This document shows positions 8,617-17,756 of a DNA stretch of 64,000 bases, piece after piece. The position numbers and the translations under genes are program-made. How positions within the stretch are numbered: the first letter of the stretch is position 1; each line of letters opens with the position of its first letter. The stretch comes from Eubacterium sp. 14-2 (GTDB lineage Bacteria > Bacillota > Clostridia > Lachnospirales > Lachnospiraceae), in contig NZ_KE159567.1 of the NCBI RefSeq assembly GCF_000403845.2, positions 2,148,466 to 2,212,465 on the forward strand, given 5' to 3'. The notes beneath the pieces are model-generated. The model did not search any database, had not been told where the DNA came from, and worked only from the letters and a program-made list of their open reading frames with translations.

Positions 8617-9582
8617 CTAAAGAGCCAGCAGCCCAATCAGACACAACATGGCAGTGATAATGGAAAATACTGCCACTATTCTCGTTTCAGACCATCCGCC
8701 CAGTTCAAAATGGTGATGTATGGGGGTCATACGGAAAATACGTTTTCCGCCTGTTTTCTTAAAATAAGTTACCTGTATCATAACCGACAGCAGCTCTGCC
8801 CAGTAAATAAATGCCACAATCAGGATAAAAATCGGCATCTGCAGCACATATGCAGTGGAAGCCACAAACCCTCCCAGTGCCAGAGAACCGGTATCCCCCA
8901 TAAATACGCTGGCAGGATACACATTGAACAGAAGAAAGCCCAGCAGAGCTCCCACAACCGCACAGGTCACAGGTTCTATTCCGCTGCCTGTTCCGATGGC
9001 CACCACAGAGAAAAAGGTTGCAATCAGCACTGTCACACTGGAAGCCAGGCCATCCAGTCCGTCGGTAAAATTGGCCCCGTTTACCGTTCCCAGAATGGCC
9101 AGGAACATAACAGGAGCTGCCAGCCATCCCAGATCCAGATAAACTCCGTGCTCAAAACCACCGGTAAAGGGAATCAGCATTTTTTCAGCTCCCTGGGTAT
9201 ACCGAATCATATAGTAAATAAACACAATGGTCACCAGAATCTGTCCTGCCATCTTCTGCCAGGGTAAAAGTCCGTCAGAGCGCCGCAGTACCACTTTCAG
9301 ATAATCGTCCAGAAATCCGATAATTCCAAATCCTACCGTTACAAACAGTATGGGCAGAATCTCTGGATAATCTTTCACATAAATCAGGGAAGTTACCACA
9401 ATGCCAGCCAGTATCATCAGGCCGCCCATGGTGGGAGTCCCTGCCTTTTTCAGATGGGATTTCAGTTCTTCCCGCTCTGTCTGTCCTACCTTTAATTTTT
9501 TCAAAATCGGAATCACTACCGGACCCAGTACAGCCGTAATTGCAAACGCAATCAGCACCGGAACTATTACTCTCTGTTCCAT
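8617..9582 (-). CDS. mraY: Phospho-N-acetylmuramoyl-pentapeptide transferase
   Basis: Integral membrane enzyme that transfers phospho-MurNAc-pentapeptide to undecaprenyl phosphate, making lipid I. 321 residues and about ten helices. Seen signatures: KAGTPTMGG near the N-terminus, FLDDYLKV, NGANFTDGLDGLA (catalytic aspartates), FMGDTGSLALGG, and the C-terminal MTPIHHHFEL. Start ATG at 9582. It sits between two penicillin-binding proteins and murD. In many Firmicutes murE precedes mraY; here it is absent. Confidence 0.96.
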   Translation of the reverse strand: MEQRVIVPVLIAFAITAVLGPVVIPILKKLKVGQTEREELKSHLKKAGTPTMGGLMILAGIVVTSLIYVKDYPEILPILFVTVGFGIIGFLDDYLKVVLRRSDGLLPWQKMAGQILVTIVFIYYMIRYTQGAEKMLIPFTGGFEHGVYLDLGWLAAPVMFLAILGTVNGANFTDGLDGLASSVTVLIATFFSVVAIGTGSGIEPVTCAVVGALLGFLLFNVYPASVFMGDTGSLALGGFVASTAYVLQMPIFILIVAFIYWAELLSVMIQVTYFKKTGGKRIFRMTPIHHHFELGGWSETRIVAVFSIITAMLCLIGLLAL

Positions 9583-9655
9583 TTTCTCTACACCTCTTTG
9601 TTTTACGATGTTTTATTCTCACCGTATCTTTCTTTTTTATCGTATCTCAAAACCT

Positions 9656-9671
9656 GCCCCTCTGCAGGGGC
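9656..9671 (-). terminator. Possible attenuating hairpin between PBP and mraY
   Basis: GCCCCT-CTGC-AGGGGC stem followed on the minus strand by AGGTTTT. It is short and weakly T-rich, so it may only dampen read-through within the dcw operon. Confidence 0.3.
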
Positions 9672-9710
9672 GTTTCTGCAATCCTGCTTATTATAAAACC
9701 TTTCCATGCA

Positions 9711-11462
9711 TTATTCAAGTGCCTGTTCCTTTTTGGCCGGATCCACTTCCTTCTCAATGCCCAGGTAAGGTAAAATATTGGAAAAAATCTCTTTTACCAC
9801 CGGCGCCGCAATGGTGCCTCCATAGTAAATCCCCTGGGGATTGTTGATGACCACAAGCGCCAGTACCTGGGGATTATCTGCCGGAGCAAATCCCAGAAAG
9901 GAAGAAATATATTTATTGGCGCTTCTGGGCAGAGTCTGGGAAGTAGCTGTCTTACCGCCTATGGAAAAACCTTCTATAAAAGCCCGTTTTCCGCTTCCCT
10001 CTGCTACCACCTTTTCCAGCACTGTACGCAGTACCTGAGAAGTTTCACTGCTGACAATTCCCTCCTGCACGTCATACTGCAGGGTTTCAATCAGTTCTCC
10101 CTGGTCGTCTTTTACTGCTACGCCGAAATGAGGCGTAATCCGTTTTCCTCCATTAATTAAGGAAGAAACTGTTGTGGCAAGCTGAATGGGCGTAACCTGA
10201 AAAGACTGTCCGAATGACACCGTTGCAAGTTCCACCGGCCCCACATTATTTTTATTGTGCATAATGGTGGCTGCCTCTCCCGGAAGATCAATTCCTGTCC
10301 GGCTTAAAAGTCCGAACTGCTCAAAATATTTGTATATATTATCCACGCCCAGCCGCAGGCCCAGCTCGATGAATACTGGATTGCAGGAATTCATAATTCC
10401 CTGTGTAAAATCCTCGGAACCGTGGCCGGTTCTTTTATGACAGTGGATTCTCCTGTCTTCCACCATTTTATATCCCGGACAGAAAAATTGGTCGCTCAGG
10501 GATACTACGCCTTCTTCAAAAGCAGATGCGGTGGTAATAATCTTAAATACGGAACCCGGCTCATAAGTATCGTTGATACAGGGATTTCTCCACATCTGAT
10601 TCAGCAAATCCTGCTTATTCTTTTCCGCCTCCTCCGACATTTCCGGAAGTGTAAAAGGGTCATTCAGATCAAATTCCGGAACATTTACCATGGCCAGAAT
10701 CTCGCCGTTGTCGGGCTTCATAACGATTACCGAAACCCCGTCTGCCGACTTGGCTTCCATTACTTTTTTTGCAGCCTGCTCACAGTACATCTGAATATTA
10801 TAGTCCAGGCTTACATGAAGGTTATACCCGTCCACAGGTTCCTGCCTTCGTTCTCCGGCATTTTCCATTTCAATGCCCCGCGCATCCGTCAGAGTCAGAA
10901 TTTTTCCGCTTTTTCCCTTAAGGTACTCTTCATATTTCACTTCCAGGCCGATAATCCCCTGGTTATCCCCTCCGGTAAATCCCAGAACCTTGCTGGCCAG
11001 CGTACCGTAGGGATAATAACGTTTGTAATCTTCATCTACCTTGACCCCTGCCAGTCCATAATTACGGATACGGTCACCCACTTCTTTATCCACATTGGAT
11101 TTCACCCGCTCAATGGAGCTTACCTTTTCCACCCGCTTGCGAACAGCCGCTTCCTCCAGTTCCAGTTCTTTTGTAAGTACGCGAATCACTTCTTCCGGAT
11201 CCTTTATCTGACTGTGAATAACGGAAATCGTACAGACCGTCCGATTGGTGGCCAGAACCGTTCCTGTGGCGTCAATAATTTTGCCTCTGGCCGCTTTGAT
11301 ATCCCGTTCCCTTTCATGCAGGTCCTCCGCTTTCTTCCCATAGTATTCCGAGCAGAAAATCATCAGATATACCAGCCTTCCCACCAGAATGGACAAAATC
11401 AGCATAACTATGGTAAAAACAACCAGTAATTTCTTACGGTTAAAGGTTTTATTACGGAACAT
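9711..11462 (-). CDS. Class B penicillin-binding protein (FtsI/SpoVD family), shorter copy
   Basis: Septal or cortex transpeptidase. 583 residues: one N-terminal membrane anchor (about 12-35), a dimerisation/pedestal region, then the transpeptidase domain. Active-site motifs: SVFK (S304, K307) and SCN (359-361). The third motif reads KTA (504-506) instead of KTG, within GGKTATSQT. No PASTA domain and no long tail. It follows directly after another class B PBP (11569-13830). One of the two is probably the division enzyme and the other the sporulation enzyme (SpoVD), but I cannot say which. Start ATG 11462 has GAGG 7 nt upstream. Confidence 0.88.
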   Translation of the reverse strand: MFRNKTFNRKKLLVVFTIVMLILSILVGRLVYLMIFCSEYYGKKAEDLHERERDIKAARGKIIDATGTVLATNRTVCTISVIHSQIKDPEEVIRVLTKELELEEAAVRKRVEKVSSIERVKSNVDKEVGDRIRNYGLAGVKVDEDYKRYYPYGTLASKVLGFTGGDNQGIIGLEVKYEEYLKGKSGKILTLTDARGIEMENAGERRQEPVDGYNLHVSLDYNIQMYCEQAAKKVMEAKSADGVSVIVMKPDNGEILAMVNVPEFDLNDPFTLPEMSEEAEKNKQDLLNQMWRNPCINDTYEPGSVFKIITTASAFEEGVVSLSDQFFCPGYKMVEDRRIHCHKRTGHGSEDFTQGIMNSCNPVFIELGLRLGVDNIYKYFEQFGLLSRTGIDLPGEAATIMHNKNNVGPVELATVSFGQSFQVTPIQLATTVSSLINGGKRITPHFGVAVKDDQGELIETLQYDVQEGIVSSETSQVLRTVLEKVVAEGSGKRAFIEGFSIGGKTATSQTLPRSANKYISSFLGFAPADNPQVLALVVINNPQGIYYGGTIAAPVVKEIFSNILPYLGIEKEVDPAKKEQALE

Positions 11463-11568
11463 ACAGTAACCTCACGTTTATAATTACTATAATCTATTAC
11501 AGATATCATGAGGTTATGTACCATTTTTATCAGCAACAGCTCTGTCCGCCTGCTGAACTGTTTTTCTT

Positions 11569-13830
11569 CTATTCTTCCGGCGGCGCTTCTTCACCGCCTT
11601 CCGGCATGGCCTCCGGTATTCCTTCTGCCGGATATTCGTCTCCGCCCGGATTCTCAGGCTGGCCTGCTCCTCCTTCCTCTCCGCCCTGTCCCGGCGGTCC
11701 CTCGCCCGGTGTGCCTTCGCCTCCGTTTTCTTCCGGATTTCCGCCTTCCGGTGTGTTTTCGCCTCCGTTTTCTTCCGGATTTCCGCCTTCCGGTGTGTTT
11801 TCGCCTCCGTTTTCTTCCGGATTTCCGCCTTCCGGTGTGCCTTCGCCTTCGTTTCCTTCCGGATTTCCGCCTTCATTTCCTTCCGGATTTTCTCCCTCTG
11901 GCATACCTTCTGTTCCTTCCGGGTTTTCCAGCTCTTCTGTTTCTTCATCCTGGAATATGTTCATATAAGGAAGAAGATCTGTAAAAATTCTCTTTGCCAG
12001 TTCTGTGGCAAGGGCGCTGCTCTGTTTTTCCAGTATCACATTCGCTTCATCAATTACCACATAGACCAGTACCTCCGGGTTTTCCACCGGGGCAAAACCA
12101 ATAAAGGACACTACATATTTCTTATCATCCCTGTTTCCCTTCTGGGCTGTACCGGTTTTCCCTCCCATGGAGTAGCCCGCCACTTTTGCACTTTTTCCGG
12201 TGCCTTCCGACACGGTTTTGTACAGATATTCTTTGATGGTGTCGCTGGTCTGTCTGGAAATGGTCTGTTTCAGAACCGTCTTATCAAAAGACTGTACCGT
12301 ATTTCCATTGTCATCCACAATTTTCTTCACCAGATGAGGCTGGTAATAATAGCCCCCATTAATCAGAGAAGAAAATGCAGATGCAAGCTGTACCATGGTT
12401 ACATTGAAATTCTGTCCAAATGCATTGGTGGCCAGAGAAGTGTCATTGGTATTATCCACCGTGTAAATCAAAGTATCTGTTCTGGCTTCTCCCGGCAGGT
12501 CTATGTTGGTGCGCAGGCCAAAATTGAAAATATTCTGATATTTGTAAAATGCCTCTTTTCCAACCTCAAAGGCCATGGCCATCATGGCATCGTTGCAGGA
12601 ATTCATCAGTGACTCTTCCATGGTCTGAGGTCCGTGACCGGAACGCTGCACACAGTGAATTTCGTGGCCGCCTATTTTTTCCACACCGTCGCAGTCATAC
12701 CACTCTCTGGTCTTCCCGGTTTCCAGTGCAGTAGCCACTGTAAAAGGCTTTGTGGTGGAACCGGGCTCATAAGTATAGGTAATACAGTAATTCTGCCAGA
12801 TTTTATTCAGCTTATCCAGCTGTTCCTGTTCACTGAATCCATTGATTTCTTCTTCTGTGTAGTAAAGGGACAAATCTCTGGGATTGTTCAAATCATATAC
12901 AAGACTGTCCGACATGGCCAGAATTTCTCCATTCTGGGGATTCATTACAATTACGCCCGTCTGATTACTGCCCGGCCCTTCGTGTTCTTCGTCCCGGTGT
13001 TCTTCCTGAAATTCTGCAATCCGCTCCTGTACAATCTTCTGTATATTCAGGTCCATGGTAAGAATCAGGGTTCTGCCATTAATGGGGTCTTTGATGGTTT
13101 TCTCAAAATTATTGTCCGAATTGAGAAATCCGTACTGACGTCCGTTAATCCCGTTTAAAACGTCGTTGTAATAATCCTCCAGACCACCGATTCCTTCGTT
13201 ACCTGAGGTGGTAAATCCCAGAACCTTACTGGCCAGATTACCGTAAGGGTATTCTCTCTGGTACTCTTTCTCAAACCACACGCCCTGTACATTGGGATTT
13301 ACCTTTTTTCCCTTTTTATCCACTTTGGATTCCAGCTCCTGAAATTCCCGGATTTCTTCGTAGTGGAGTTTTTTCCGCAAAACAAAATAACGACTGTCCG
13401 CCTTCTCTGTCAGAGCAGCCATTACCTCTTCTTCTGTTACATCCGGAAAGCACTGGAGCAAAGCCTCCACCGTAGGTTCCACATATTTTTTTATTTTCTT
13501 CCTGCTTTCCAGATCATAAGTTTCTTCATTGATCAGCCTGCAGTCCAGAATCACATTGTACACATCCACACTGCTGGCCAGTACGGTCCCTTTGGAATCC
13601 AGGATTTCCCCTCGCTGAAAAGGAATGCTCTGGCTCTCATAGCCCTGCTGACTCAGCACCTGCTTCTTATATTCCTCGCCTTTCACCTGTTCAATATAGG
13701 TCAGTCTTCCGATCAGTGCAAACAGCATTACCATAACGCATGAAAACATTACCAGCAGCTTCTTTTTCATTTTTCTGGAAAATTTCGTGGGTTCCTTCTT
13801 TTTTCCGGGTCTTCTCTTTCTCTCTGCCAA
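11569..13830 (-). CDS. Class B penicillin-binding protein with acidic repetitive C-terminal tail
   Basis: 753 residues. Basic cytoplasmic start, membrane helix about 24-45, pedestal domain, then a transpeptidase domain with STTK (S358, K361), SCN (LMNSCNDAMM) and an intact KTGTAQ. From about residue 628 to the end it becomes a Glu/Gly/Pro/Asn tail holding 14-residue repeats (GGNPEENGGENTPE). The likely role is D,D-transpeptidase at the septum. The tail is extracellular and its function is unknown to me. The start is a TTG at 13830 with GAAGG 8 nt upstream. It is second in order after ftsL and paired with the shorter PBP at 9711-11462. Confidence 0.9.
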   Translation of the reverse strand: MAERKRRPGKKKEPTKFSRKMKKKLLVMFSCVMVMLFALIGRLTYIEQVKGEEYKKQVLSQQGYESQSIPFQRGEILDSKGTVLASSVDVYNVILDCRLINEETYDLESRKKIKKYVEPTVEALLQCFPDVTEEEVMAALTEKADSRYFVLRKKLHYEEIREFQELESKVDKKGKKVNPNVQGVWFEKEYQREYPYGNLASKVLGFTTSGNEGIGGLEDYYNDVLNGINGRQYGFLNSDNNFEKTIKDPINGRTLILTMDLNIQKIVQERIAEFQEEHRDEEHEGPGSNQTGVIVMNPQNGEILAMSDSLVYDLNNPRDLSLYYTEEEINGFSEQEQLDKLNKIWQNYCITYTYEPGSTTKPFTVATALETGKTREWYDCDGVEKIGGHEIHCVQRSGHGPQTMEESLMNSCNDAMMAMAFEVGKEAFYKYQNIFNFGLRTNIDLPGEARTDTLIYTVDNTNDTSLATNAFGQNFNVTMVQLASAFSSLINGGYYYQPHLVKKIVDDNGNTVQSFDKTVLKQTISRQTSDTIKEYLYKTVSEGTGKSAKVAGYSMGGKTGTAQKGNRDDKKYVVSFIGFAPVENPEVLVYVVIDEANVILEKQSSALATELAKRIFTDLLPYMNIFQDEETEELENPEGTEGMPEGENPEGNEGGNPEGNEGEGTPEGGNPEENGGENTPEGGNPEENGGENTPEGGNPEENGGEGTPGEGPPGQGGEEGGAGQPENPGGDEYPAEGIPEAMPEGGEEAPPEE
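11716..11883. repeat. 42-bp in-frame tandem repeat in the PBP tail
   Basis: Three near-perfect 42-bp units start at 11716, 11758 and 11800. A degenerate fourth starts at 11842. Each encodes 14 residues of the acidic tail. The copy number should vary between strains because the unit preserves the reading frame. Confidence 0.85.
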
Positions 13831-13870
13831 TAGTCCTACCTTCTTTGTACGGAATTGAGATTTGCTTCTA

Positions 13871-14407
13871 TTATTCTGCCGGAATATCCTGATATTGATT
13901 CATATAATCCGTACTGTCTACCTCAAAATAAATAATCTGGTCTTTGGAGGGGTAAATCATACCCAGTTCTCCAGTGGCCCTGTTACGGATTTCCTCAAGA
14001 TTCACTGATTTATCAATCCTTTTCTGCTCCGCATCATTATCCATTTTCAGATTCAGCAGCTCGCCTTTTAAGGACGACACATGCCGGATTCTCCCGGTAA
14101 GTTCCGCCTGAAGGTGCAGATAAACACCGGAAACTGCCACCATAATCATGGTAGCCGCCGCCAGAAACAGCACATATCCCGGACTCATCTGAAGGGCACG
14201 TTCCTGATTTCTCCTGGCCATTGCCCGCAGAGCCCGCTTCCGCTCCCGCTGTTCCCGGTTCAGCTTCTGCTGTTCCACAAATTCCTGATGAGTTTCCTCA
14301 CTCCGTCTTCCTGGGTTGGGCTGTACTTTTCTTACGGTATTTCCATCTATATAGCTTACAGTTTTTTCCTTGCGTGGTGTATTTCCCTGCTGTCTCACTG
14401 TTTTCAC
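13871..14407 (-). CDS. ftsL: FtsL-like septum formation initiator
   Basis: Small bitopic divisome protein: 178 residues with a long basic cytoplasmic region (1-80), one membrane helix at about 91-110 ([21 protein letters not shown]) and an extracellular leucine-zipper-like coiled coil ([19 protein letters not shown]). It ends in a segment beginning at about residue 145 (ATGELGM) that is usual for the family. The GTG start at 14407 overlaps the rsmH TGA by four bases, so translation is coupled. Position between rsmH and the PBPs is the classic place of ftsL. Confidence 0.85.
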   Translation of the reverse strand: MKTVRQQGNTPRKEKTVSYIDGNTVRKVQPNPGRRSEETHQEFVEQQKLNREQRERKRALRAMARRNQERALQMSPGYVLFLAAATMIMVAVSGVYLHLQAELTGRIRHVSSLKGELLNLKMDNDAEQKRIDKSVNLEEIRNRATGELGMIYPSKDQIIYFEVDSTDYMNQYQDIPAE

Positions 14408-15369
14408 TCCAATCTTTTCTGCCTGATATCCCGGCGCTTTTCAAATACTCTGAGTTTTGCACTTTTTGCGCGGGGATTATATTCAATTTCTTCTTCGGAT
14501 GGTAATACAGGCTTTCTTGTTACTGCCTTTCCCAACGATTCTTTTCCACATACACACACCGGAAAATCATCCGGACAGGTACATGGTTTTTCACTTTTCT
14601 TAAAAAAGTTCTTCACAATCCGGTCTTCCAGAGAATGAAAGGTAATAACGCATATTCTTCCTCCGGGACTGAGCATGTCCGTCATGTCTCCCAGGGATTC
14701 CTCCAGCACCTCCAGTTCCCGGTTCAGTTCAATCCGAATGGCCTGGAACGTACGCTTTGCCGGATGGCCTCCACTCATTCGTACTTTGGCCGGAATTGCT
14801 CCTTTGATAATCTCAGTCAGCTCTCCCGTTGTCTCTATTTCTTTCTTTGCCCTGGCTGCTACAATATGTTTTGCAATATTTTTGGCAAATTTATCTTCTC
14901 CATAATCACGGATTACCCGGTATAACTCCATTTCACTGTAAGTATTAACCAGCTCTCCGGCCGTAAACTGCTGTCGTTTGTCCATACGCATATCCAGCGG
15001 TGCTTCCTCCACACGGTAAGTAAAGCCGCGTTTCGGATCGTCCAGTTGATAGGAAGATACTCCCAGATCCAGCAGAATTCCATCCACCTGCCCGATTCCG
15101 CAGGATTCCAGAACACTCCGCATCTGTCGGTAATTGCTCCGGATAATCTGTACTCTGTCTTCAAATTCCGAGAGTCTTCGGTTGGCCGCTTTTACAGCAT
15201 CCTCATCCTGGTCGATTCCCACCAGCCTGCCTTTGGGAGACAGACGTTTGCAGACTTCATAAGCATGTCCGCCGCCGCCCAGTGTTCCATCCACATAAAT
15301 TCCGTCTGGTCTGATATTCAGATATTCAATTGTCTCTTTTAAGAGTACGGATTTGTGTTTGAATTCCAT
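14404..15369 (-). CDS. rsmH: 16S rRNA (cytosine(1402)-N(4))-methyltransferase
   Basis: SAM-dependent methyltransferase (formerly MraW) acting on the ribosomal P site. Motifs: [11 protein letters not shown] (SAM binding), [16 protein letters not shown], and [17 protein letters not shown] use the ATG at 15369 ([10 protein letters not shown]), which has an AGGAAAGGA site and gives 321 residues, close to the usual size. A GTG at 15396 in the same frame has a poor site. It lies second in the dcw cluster, directly after mraZ. Confidence 0.95.
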   Translation of the reverse strand: MEFKHKSVLLKETIEYLNIRPDGIYVDGTLGGGGHAYEVCKRLSPKGRLVGIDQDEDAVKAANRRLSEFEDRVQIIRSNYRQMRSVLESCGIGQVDGILLDLGVSSYQLDDPKRGFTYRVEEAPLDMRMDKRQQFTAGELVNTYSEMELYRVIRDYGEDKFAKNIAKHIVAARAKKEIETTGELTEIIKGAIPAKVRMSGGHPAKRTFQAIRIELNRELEVLEESLGDMTDMLSPGGRICVITFHSLEDRIVKNFFKKSEKPCTCPDDFPVCVCGKESLGKAVTRKPVLPSEEEIEYNPRAKSAKLRVFEKRRDIRQKRLE

Positions 15370-15450
15370 GGACTTCCTTTCCTGTCTGGTGAACACTTCT
15401 TTTCTCTCTGCAGACGCCGGGACACTTTCCTGTCTTCCGGACTGTCCGGA

Positions 15451-15882
15451 TTAAAGGGTAAGCCCCAGACCTGCCATATGCTCTGCGATCTCTCCCACAT
15501 CGTCATATTCATTGTTCTCCTGCCATCTGTCCTTACTCCAGATTTCAATATGATTCAGAACTCCTGCCAGAACAACCTCTTTCTCAATTCCGGCAAATTC
15601 CCTTAAAACTGCCGGAAGCAGTACCCGCCCCTGCTTGTCTACTTCGCAGCTTGCTGCGCCTGCAAAGAAAAACCTCGCAAATTTTCGGGCTTCTTTGGAA
15701 AACTGTGATACTTCCCTGAACTTTTCCTCGATAAGTTTCCATTCTTCCCCGGAATACACGAATAAACATCCGTCCAGTCCCTTTGTCACTACAAATTCAT
15801 CTCCAAGCAATTCTCTGAATTTGGATGGAACTATCAGTCTGCCCTTTGTATCAACTGTGTGATTGTATTCACCCATGAACAT
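15451..15882 (-). CDS. mraZ: Transcriptional regulator MraZ
   Basis: DNA-binding protein of the SpoVT/AbrB-like double fold that controls the dcw operon. The 143-residue product begins MFMGEYNHTVDTKGRLIVPSKF and contains the second copy of the fold (EVDKQGRVLLPAVLREFAGI). The ATG at 15882 is preferred, with AGAAGG 8 nt upstream; a GTG nine bases earlier is the alternative. It is first in the cluster, downstream of a promoter with a row of MraZ boxes (15938-15996), so negative autoregulation is likely. Confidence 0.95.
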   Translation of the reverse strand: MFMGEYNHTVDTKGRLIVPSKFRELLGDEFVVTKGLDGCLFVYSGEEWKLIEEKFREVSQFSKEARKFARFFFAGAASCEVDKQGRVLLPAVLREFAGIEKEVVLAGVLNHIEIWSKDRWQENNEYDDVGEIAEHMAGLGLTL

Positions 15883-15937
15883 AGAAATCACCTTCTGACA
15901 GTCAGGTCCGGGCGGTTTGTCGTTTCGTGGGATTTTT

Positions 15938-16032
15938 CCACATTATTATCCACTTATCCACCACTTAGCACCCTTTTCTACCACTTCTCTCCACTTTTAT
16001 TCCATTCTAGCCCATCACAGGGAAAAAAGCAA
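15938..16032 (-). promoter_or_regulatory. mraZ promoter with tandem MraZ boxes
   Basis: Minus-strand promoter: -35 TTGCTT (16027-16032), 17-bp spacer, -10 TAGAAT (16004-16009). Directly downstream, minus-strand AAGTGG or near matches recur at 15991-15996, 15981-15986, 15961-15966, 15950-15955 and 15938-15943 (ATGTGG). The steps are 10, 20 (with a degenerate AAAGGG at 15971), 11 and 12 bp. A 10-bp AAAGTGG-NNN ladder is the known MraZ operator form in low-GC bacteria. The boxes cover the expected start of transcription. Confidence 0.8.
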
Positions 16033-16119
16033 TAGAAAATTTCCGGGGCTCCGGTGGGCTCTGAATGAAAAATCCCTCTGAATACCTTTAAAATAAAGGG
16101 AAAATGAATAAATCACGGA

Positions 16120-16164
16120 CAAAAAAACAGAGAAAGAAAATGAAAATTCATTTTCTTTCTCTGT
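16120..16164 (-). terminator. Terminator downstream of the CZB chemoreceptor gene
   Basis: Perfect inverted repeat of 18 bp (16127-16144 and 16147-16164, ACAGAGAAAGAAAATG arm) with a very short loop. It is followed on the minus strand by seven T. Confidence 0.8.
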
Positions 16165-16184
16165 ATGTATTCCTGTTATAACCA

Positions 16185-17546
16185 TCAGTCTTCTGCAATC
16201 CGCTGAATTTTTTCCATATCAGAGATCAGCTCTCTGGAATATTCTTCTGCCTCCCTGCAAATCTGTCCTGCCCTGGCATAATCTTCATCAAACAGCGCCT
16301 GTATGGCTTCTGAGCCAAATCCATGGAATTTCTGATGCTTTTCTCCAAGAGCTTCCCATATTTCCTGTATGCCTGGAATGTCCGGTGTGATGGAGTAATA
16401 GAAGTGTCCAAACCCGCATTTGGAAGAATCCAGCTGCAGGGGCACAATTACCCGTTCTTCCACCATTTTCTTCAGATTGGTAATCCAGTTCCTGTGGGCT
16501 GTAATGGCCGTCTGAATATAGTCGGCAAATTCCCGGTTCTTCAAATGGAAAAAAGCATCTTCGGCCATCCTGCCCATCTGTTTCACCGCATCATCCAGTG
16601 TACCTTCAATCTCCACCACCGGTTCTTTGGCACTCATCAGCTCTTTCCCTATCTGCTGCATAAAATCTGTGCTGTTTCTCAGCTGATTTTCCATTTCTGC
16701 CATGGTACTGCTGATTTCCTCGCTGACTGCCGCCAGAGAAGTGACAGCTTCACTGACCTGGGATACACGCTTCTGATTCCCTTCATTAATCTCCCACACG
16801 GTTCCAATCTTCTCCGTCATGGTTCCAAAAGCCTCTATGGTATTGGTGGTACTGCCGGCGCTCTTTCTGGAAGCACCCCGGATACCTTCCACAAATTCTC
16901 CCATATCCCCTGTGAGCTTCTGGGTCTGTTCTGCCAGAGCACGGATTTCATCTGCCACCACAGCAAATCCTCTGCCGAATTTTCCGGCCCTTGCCGCCTC
17001 AATAGACGCATTCAGAGCCAACAGGTTCGTCTGCATGGAAATGGCTTCTATTCCCGCGATTACTTCGTTCATGTTATTGATCACTTCCAGCAGATCATCC
17101 ATGTCTTTGCGCATTTCTCTGGATATCTCAATGGCATTGCTGGAAAGATCCCGGATGAAGGTCAGTTCTGACTGCCCTTCTTCAATTTTCCGGTATACTT
17201 CTTCCATATCTTCTGATACCCGGATAATCGTATTGGTCAGTTCTTCCAGAGAATTATGCCCTTCCACTGCCCCCTGTTCGGTACTGGTTCCGAAAATAAC
17301 TTCGGTAGCTCTGGCCACGTTCCGGGAAATTTCCAGAATCTTATCTGTCTCATGCTGCATGGTCAGATCAAGGGAACTAATCTGCATCACAGCACGGATA
17401 TTTTTTCTGAGAACATCTGAAAACTGTTCTCTCCCATTTACCAGTCGCCGGTAAATATCACTCAGCTCCGGTTCCGCGGAATAATCGGCATCTCTTAATT
17501 CTGCAACTGATTTTACGAGCTTTCGTTTTGTCTTTCCAATTCCCAT
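16185..17546 (-). CDS. Soluble methyl-accepting chemotaxis-type protein with CZB domain
   Basis: 453 residues and no membrane helix. The middle (about 140-330) is an MCP signalling coiled coil. Its hairpin tip is recognisable as [20 protein letters not shown] and [13 protein letters not shown]. The C-terminus (about 350-445) resembles a chemoreceptor zinc-binding (CZB) domain, with [12 protein letters not shown] and KHQKFH supplying the His/His/Cys/His ligands. CZB domains are known to sense zinc or hypochlorite. It is a lone gene ending in a strong terminator, with no che genes nearby, so its partner kinase must lie elsewhere. Confidence 0.85.
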   Translation of the reverse strand: MGIGKTKRKLVKSVAELRDADYSAEPELSDIYRRLVNGREQFSDVLRKNIRAVMQISSLDLTMQHETDKILEISRNVARATEVIFGTSTEQGAVEGHNSLEELTNTIIRVSEDMEEVYRKIEEGQSELTFIRDLSSNAIEISREMRKDMDDLLEVINNMNEVIAGIEAISMQTNLLALNASIEAARAGKFGRGFAVVADEIRALAEQTQKLTGDMGEFVEGIRGASRKSAGSTTNTIEAFGTMTEKIGTVWEINEGNQKRVSQVSEAVTSLAAVSEEISSTMAEMENQLRNSTDFMQQIGKELMSAKEPVVEIEGTLDDAVKQMGRMAEDAFFHLKNREFADYIQTAITAHRNWITNLKKMVEERVIVPLQLDSSKCGFGHFYYSITPDIPGIQEIWEALGEKHQKFHGFGSEAIQALFDEDYARAGQICREAEEYSRELISDMEKIQRIAED

Positions 17547-17664
17547 ATTACTGTCCTCATTTTCTTAATTGTCTTACTCTATATTCTTTATCATATTTCG
17601 TCATATGTCAATATTTTTTTCACTTTTTCCGGCAATTTTCTGTGGTATCCTGTCCCGGTACAGC

Positions 17665-17690
17665 AAAAGGGCCGGTACGTCCCCGGCCCT
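17665..17690 (-). terminator. Terminator downstream of the Spo0E-like gene
   Basis: AGGGCCGG (17668-17675) pairs with CCGGCCCT (17683-17690). On the minus strand it runs into TTTT. It lies 67 nt after the small gene at 17757-17933, which supports that gene being transcribed. Confidence 0.65.
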
Positions 17691-17756
17691 GCTGCCCATT
17701 CTCCTGGAATGGCGCCGGCTGCTGCCGGCATTTCCATATTCTGTTGTCCCCCTGAT

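Noticed and set aside
10422-11429. Plus-strand frame of 335 codons opposite the shorter PBP
   Set aside because: Antisense shadow of the PBP; no start signal and no recognisable protein features.
11508-11984. Repetitive plus- and minus-strand frames rich in Arg/Leu/Pro or Lys/Arg/Glu opposite the PBP tail
   Set aside because: They arise from the 42-bp repeat in other frames. The acidic tail frame is continuous with the PBP and has the correct start.
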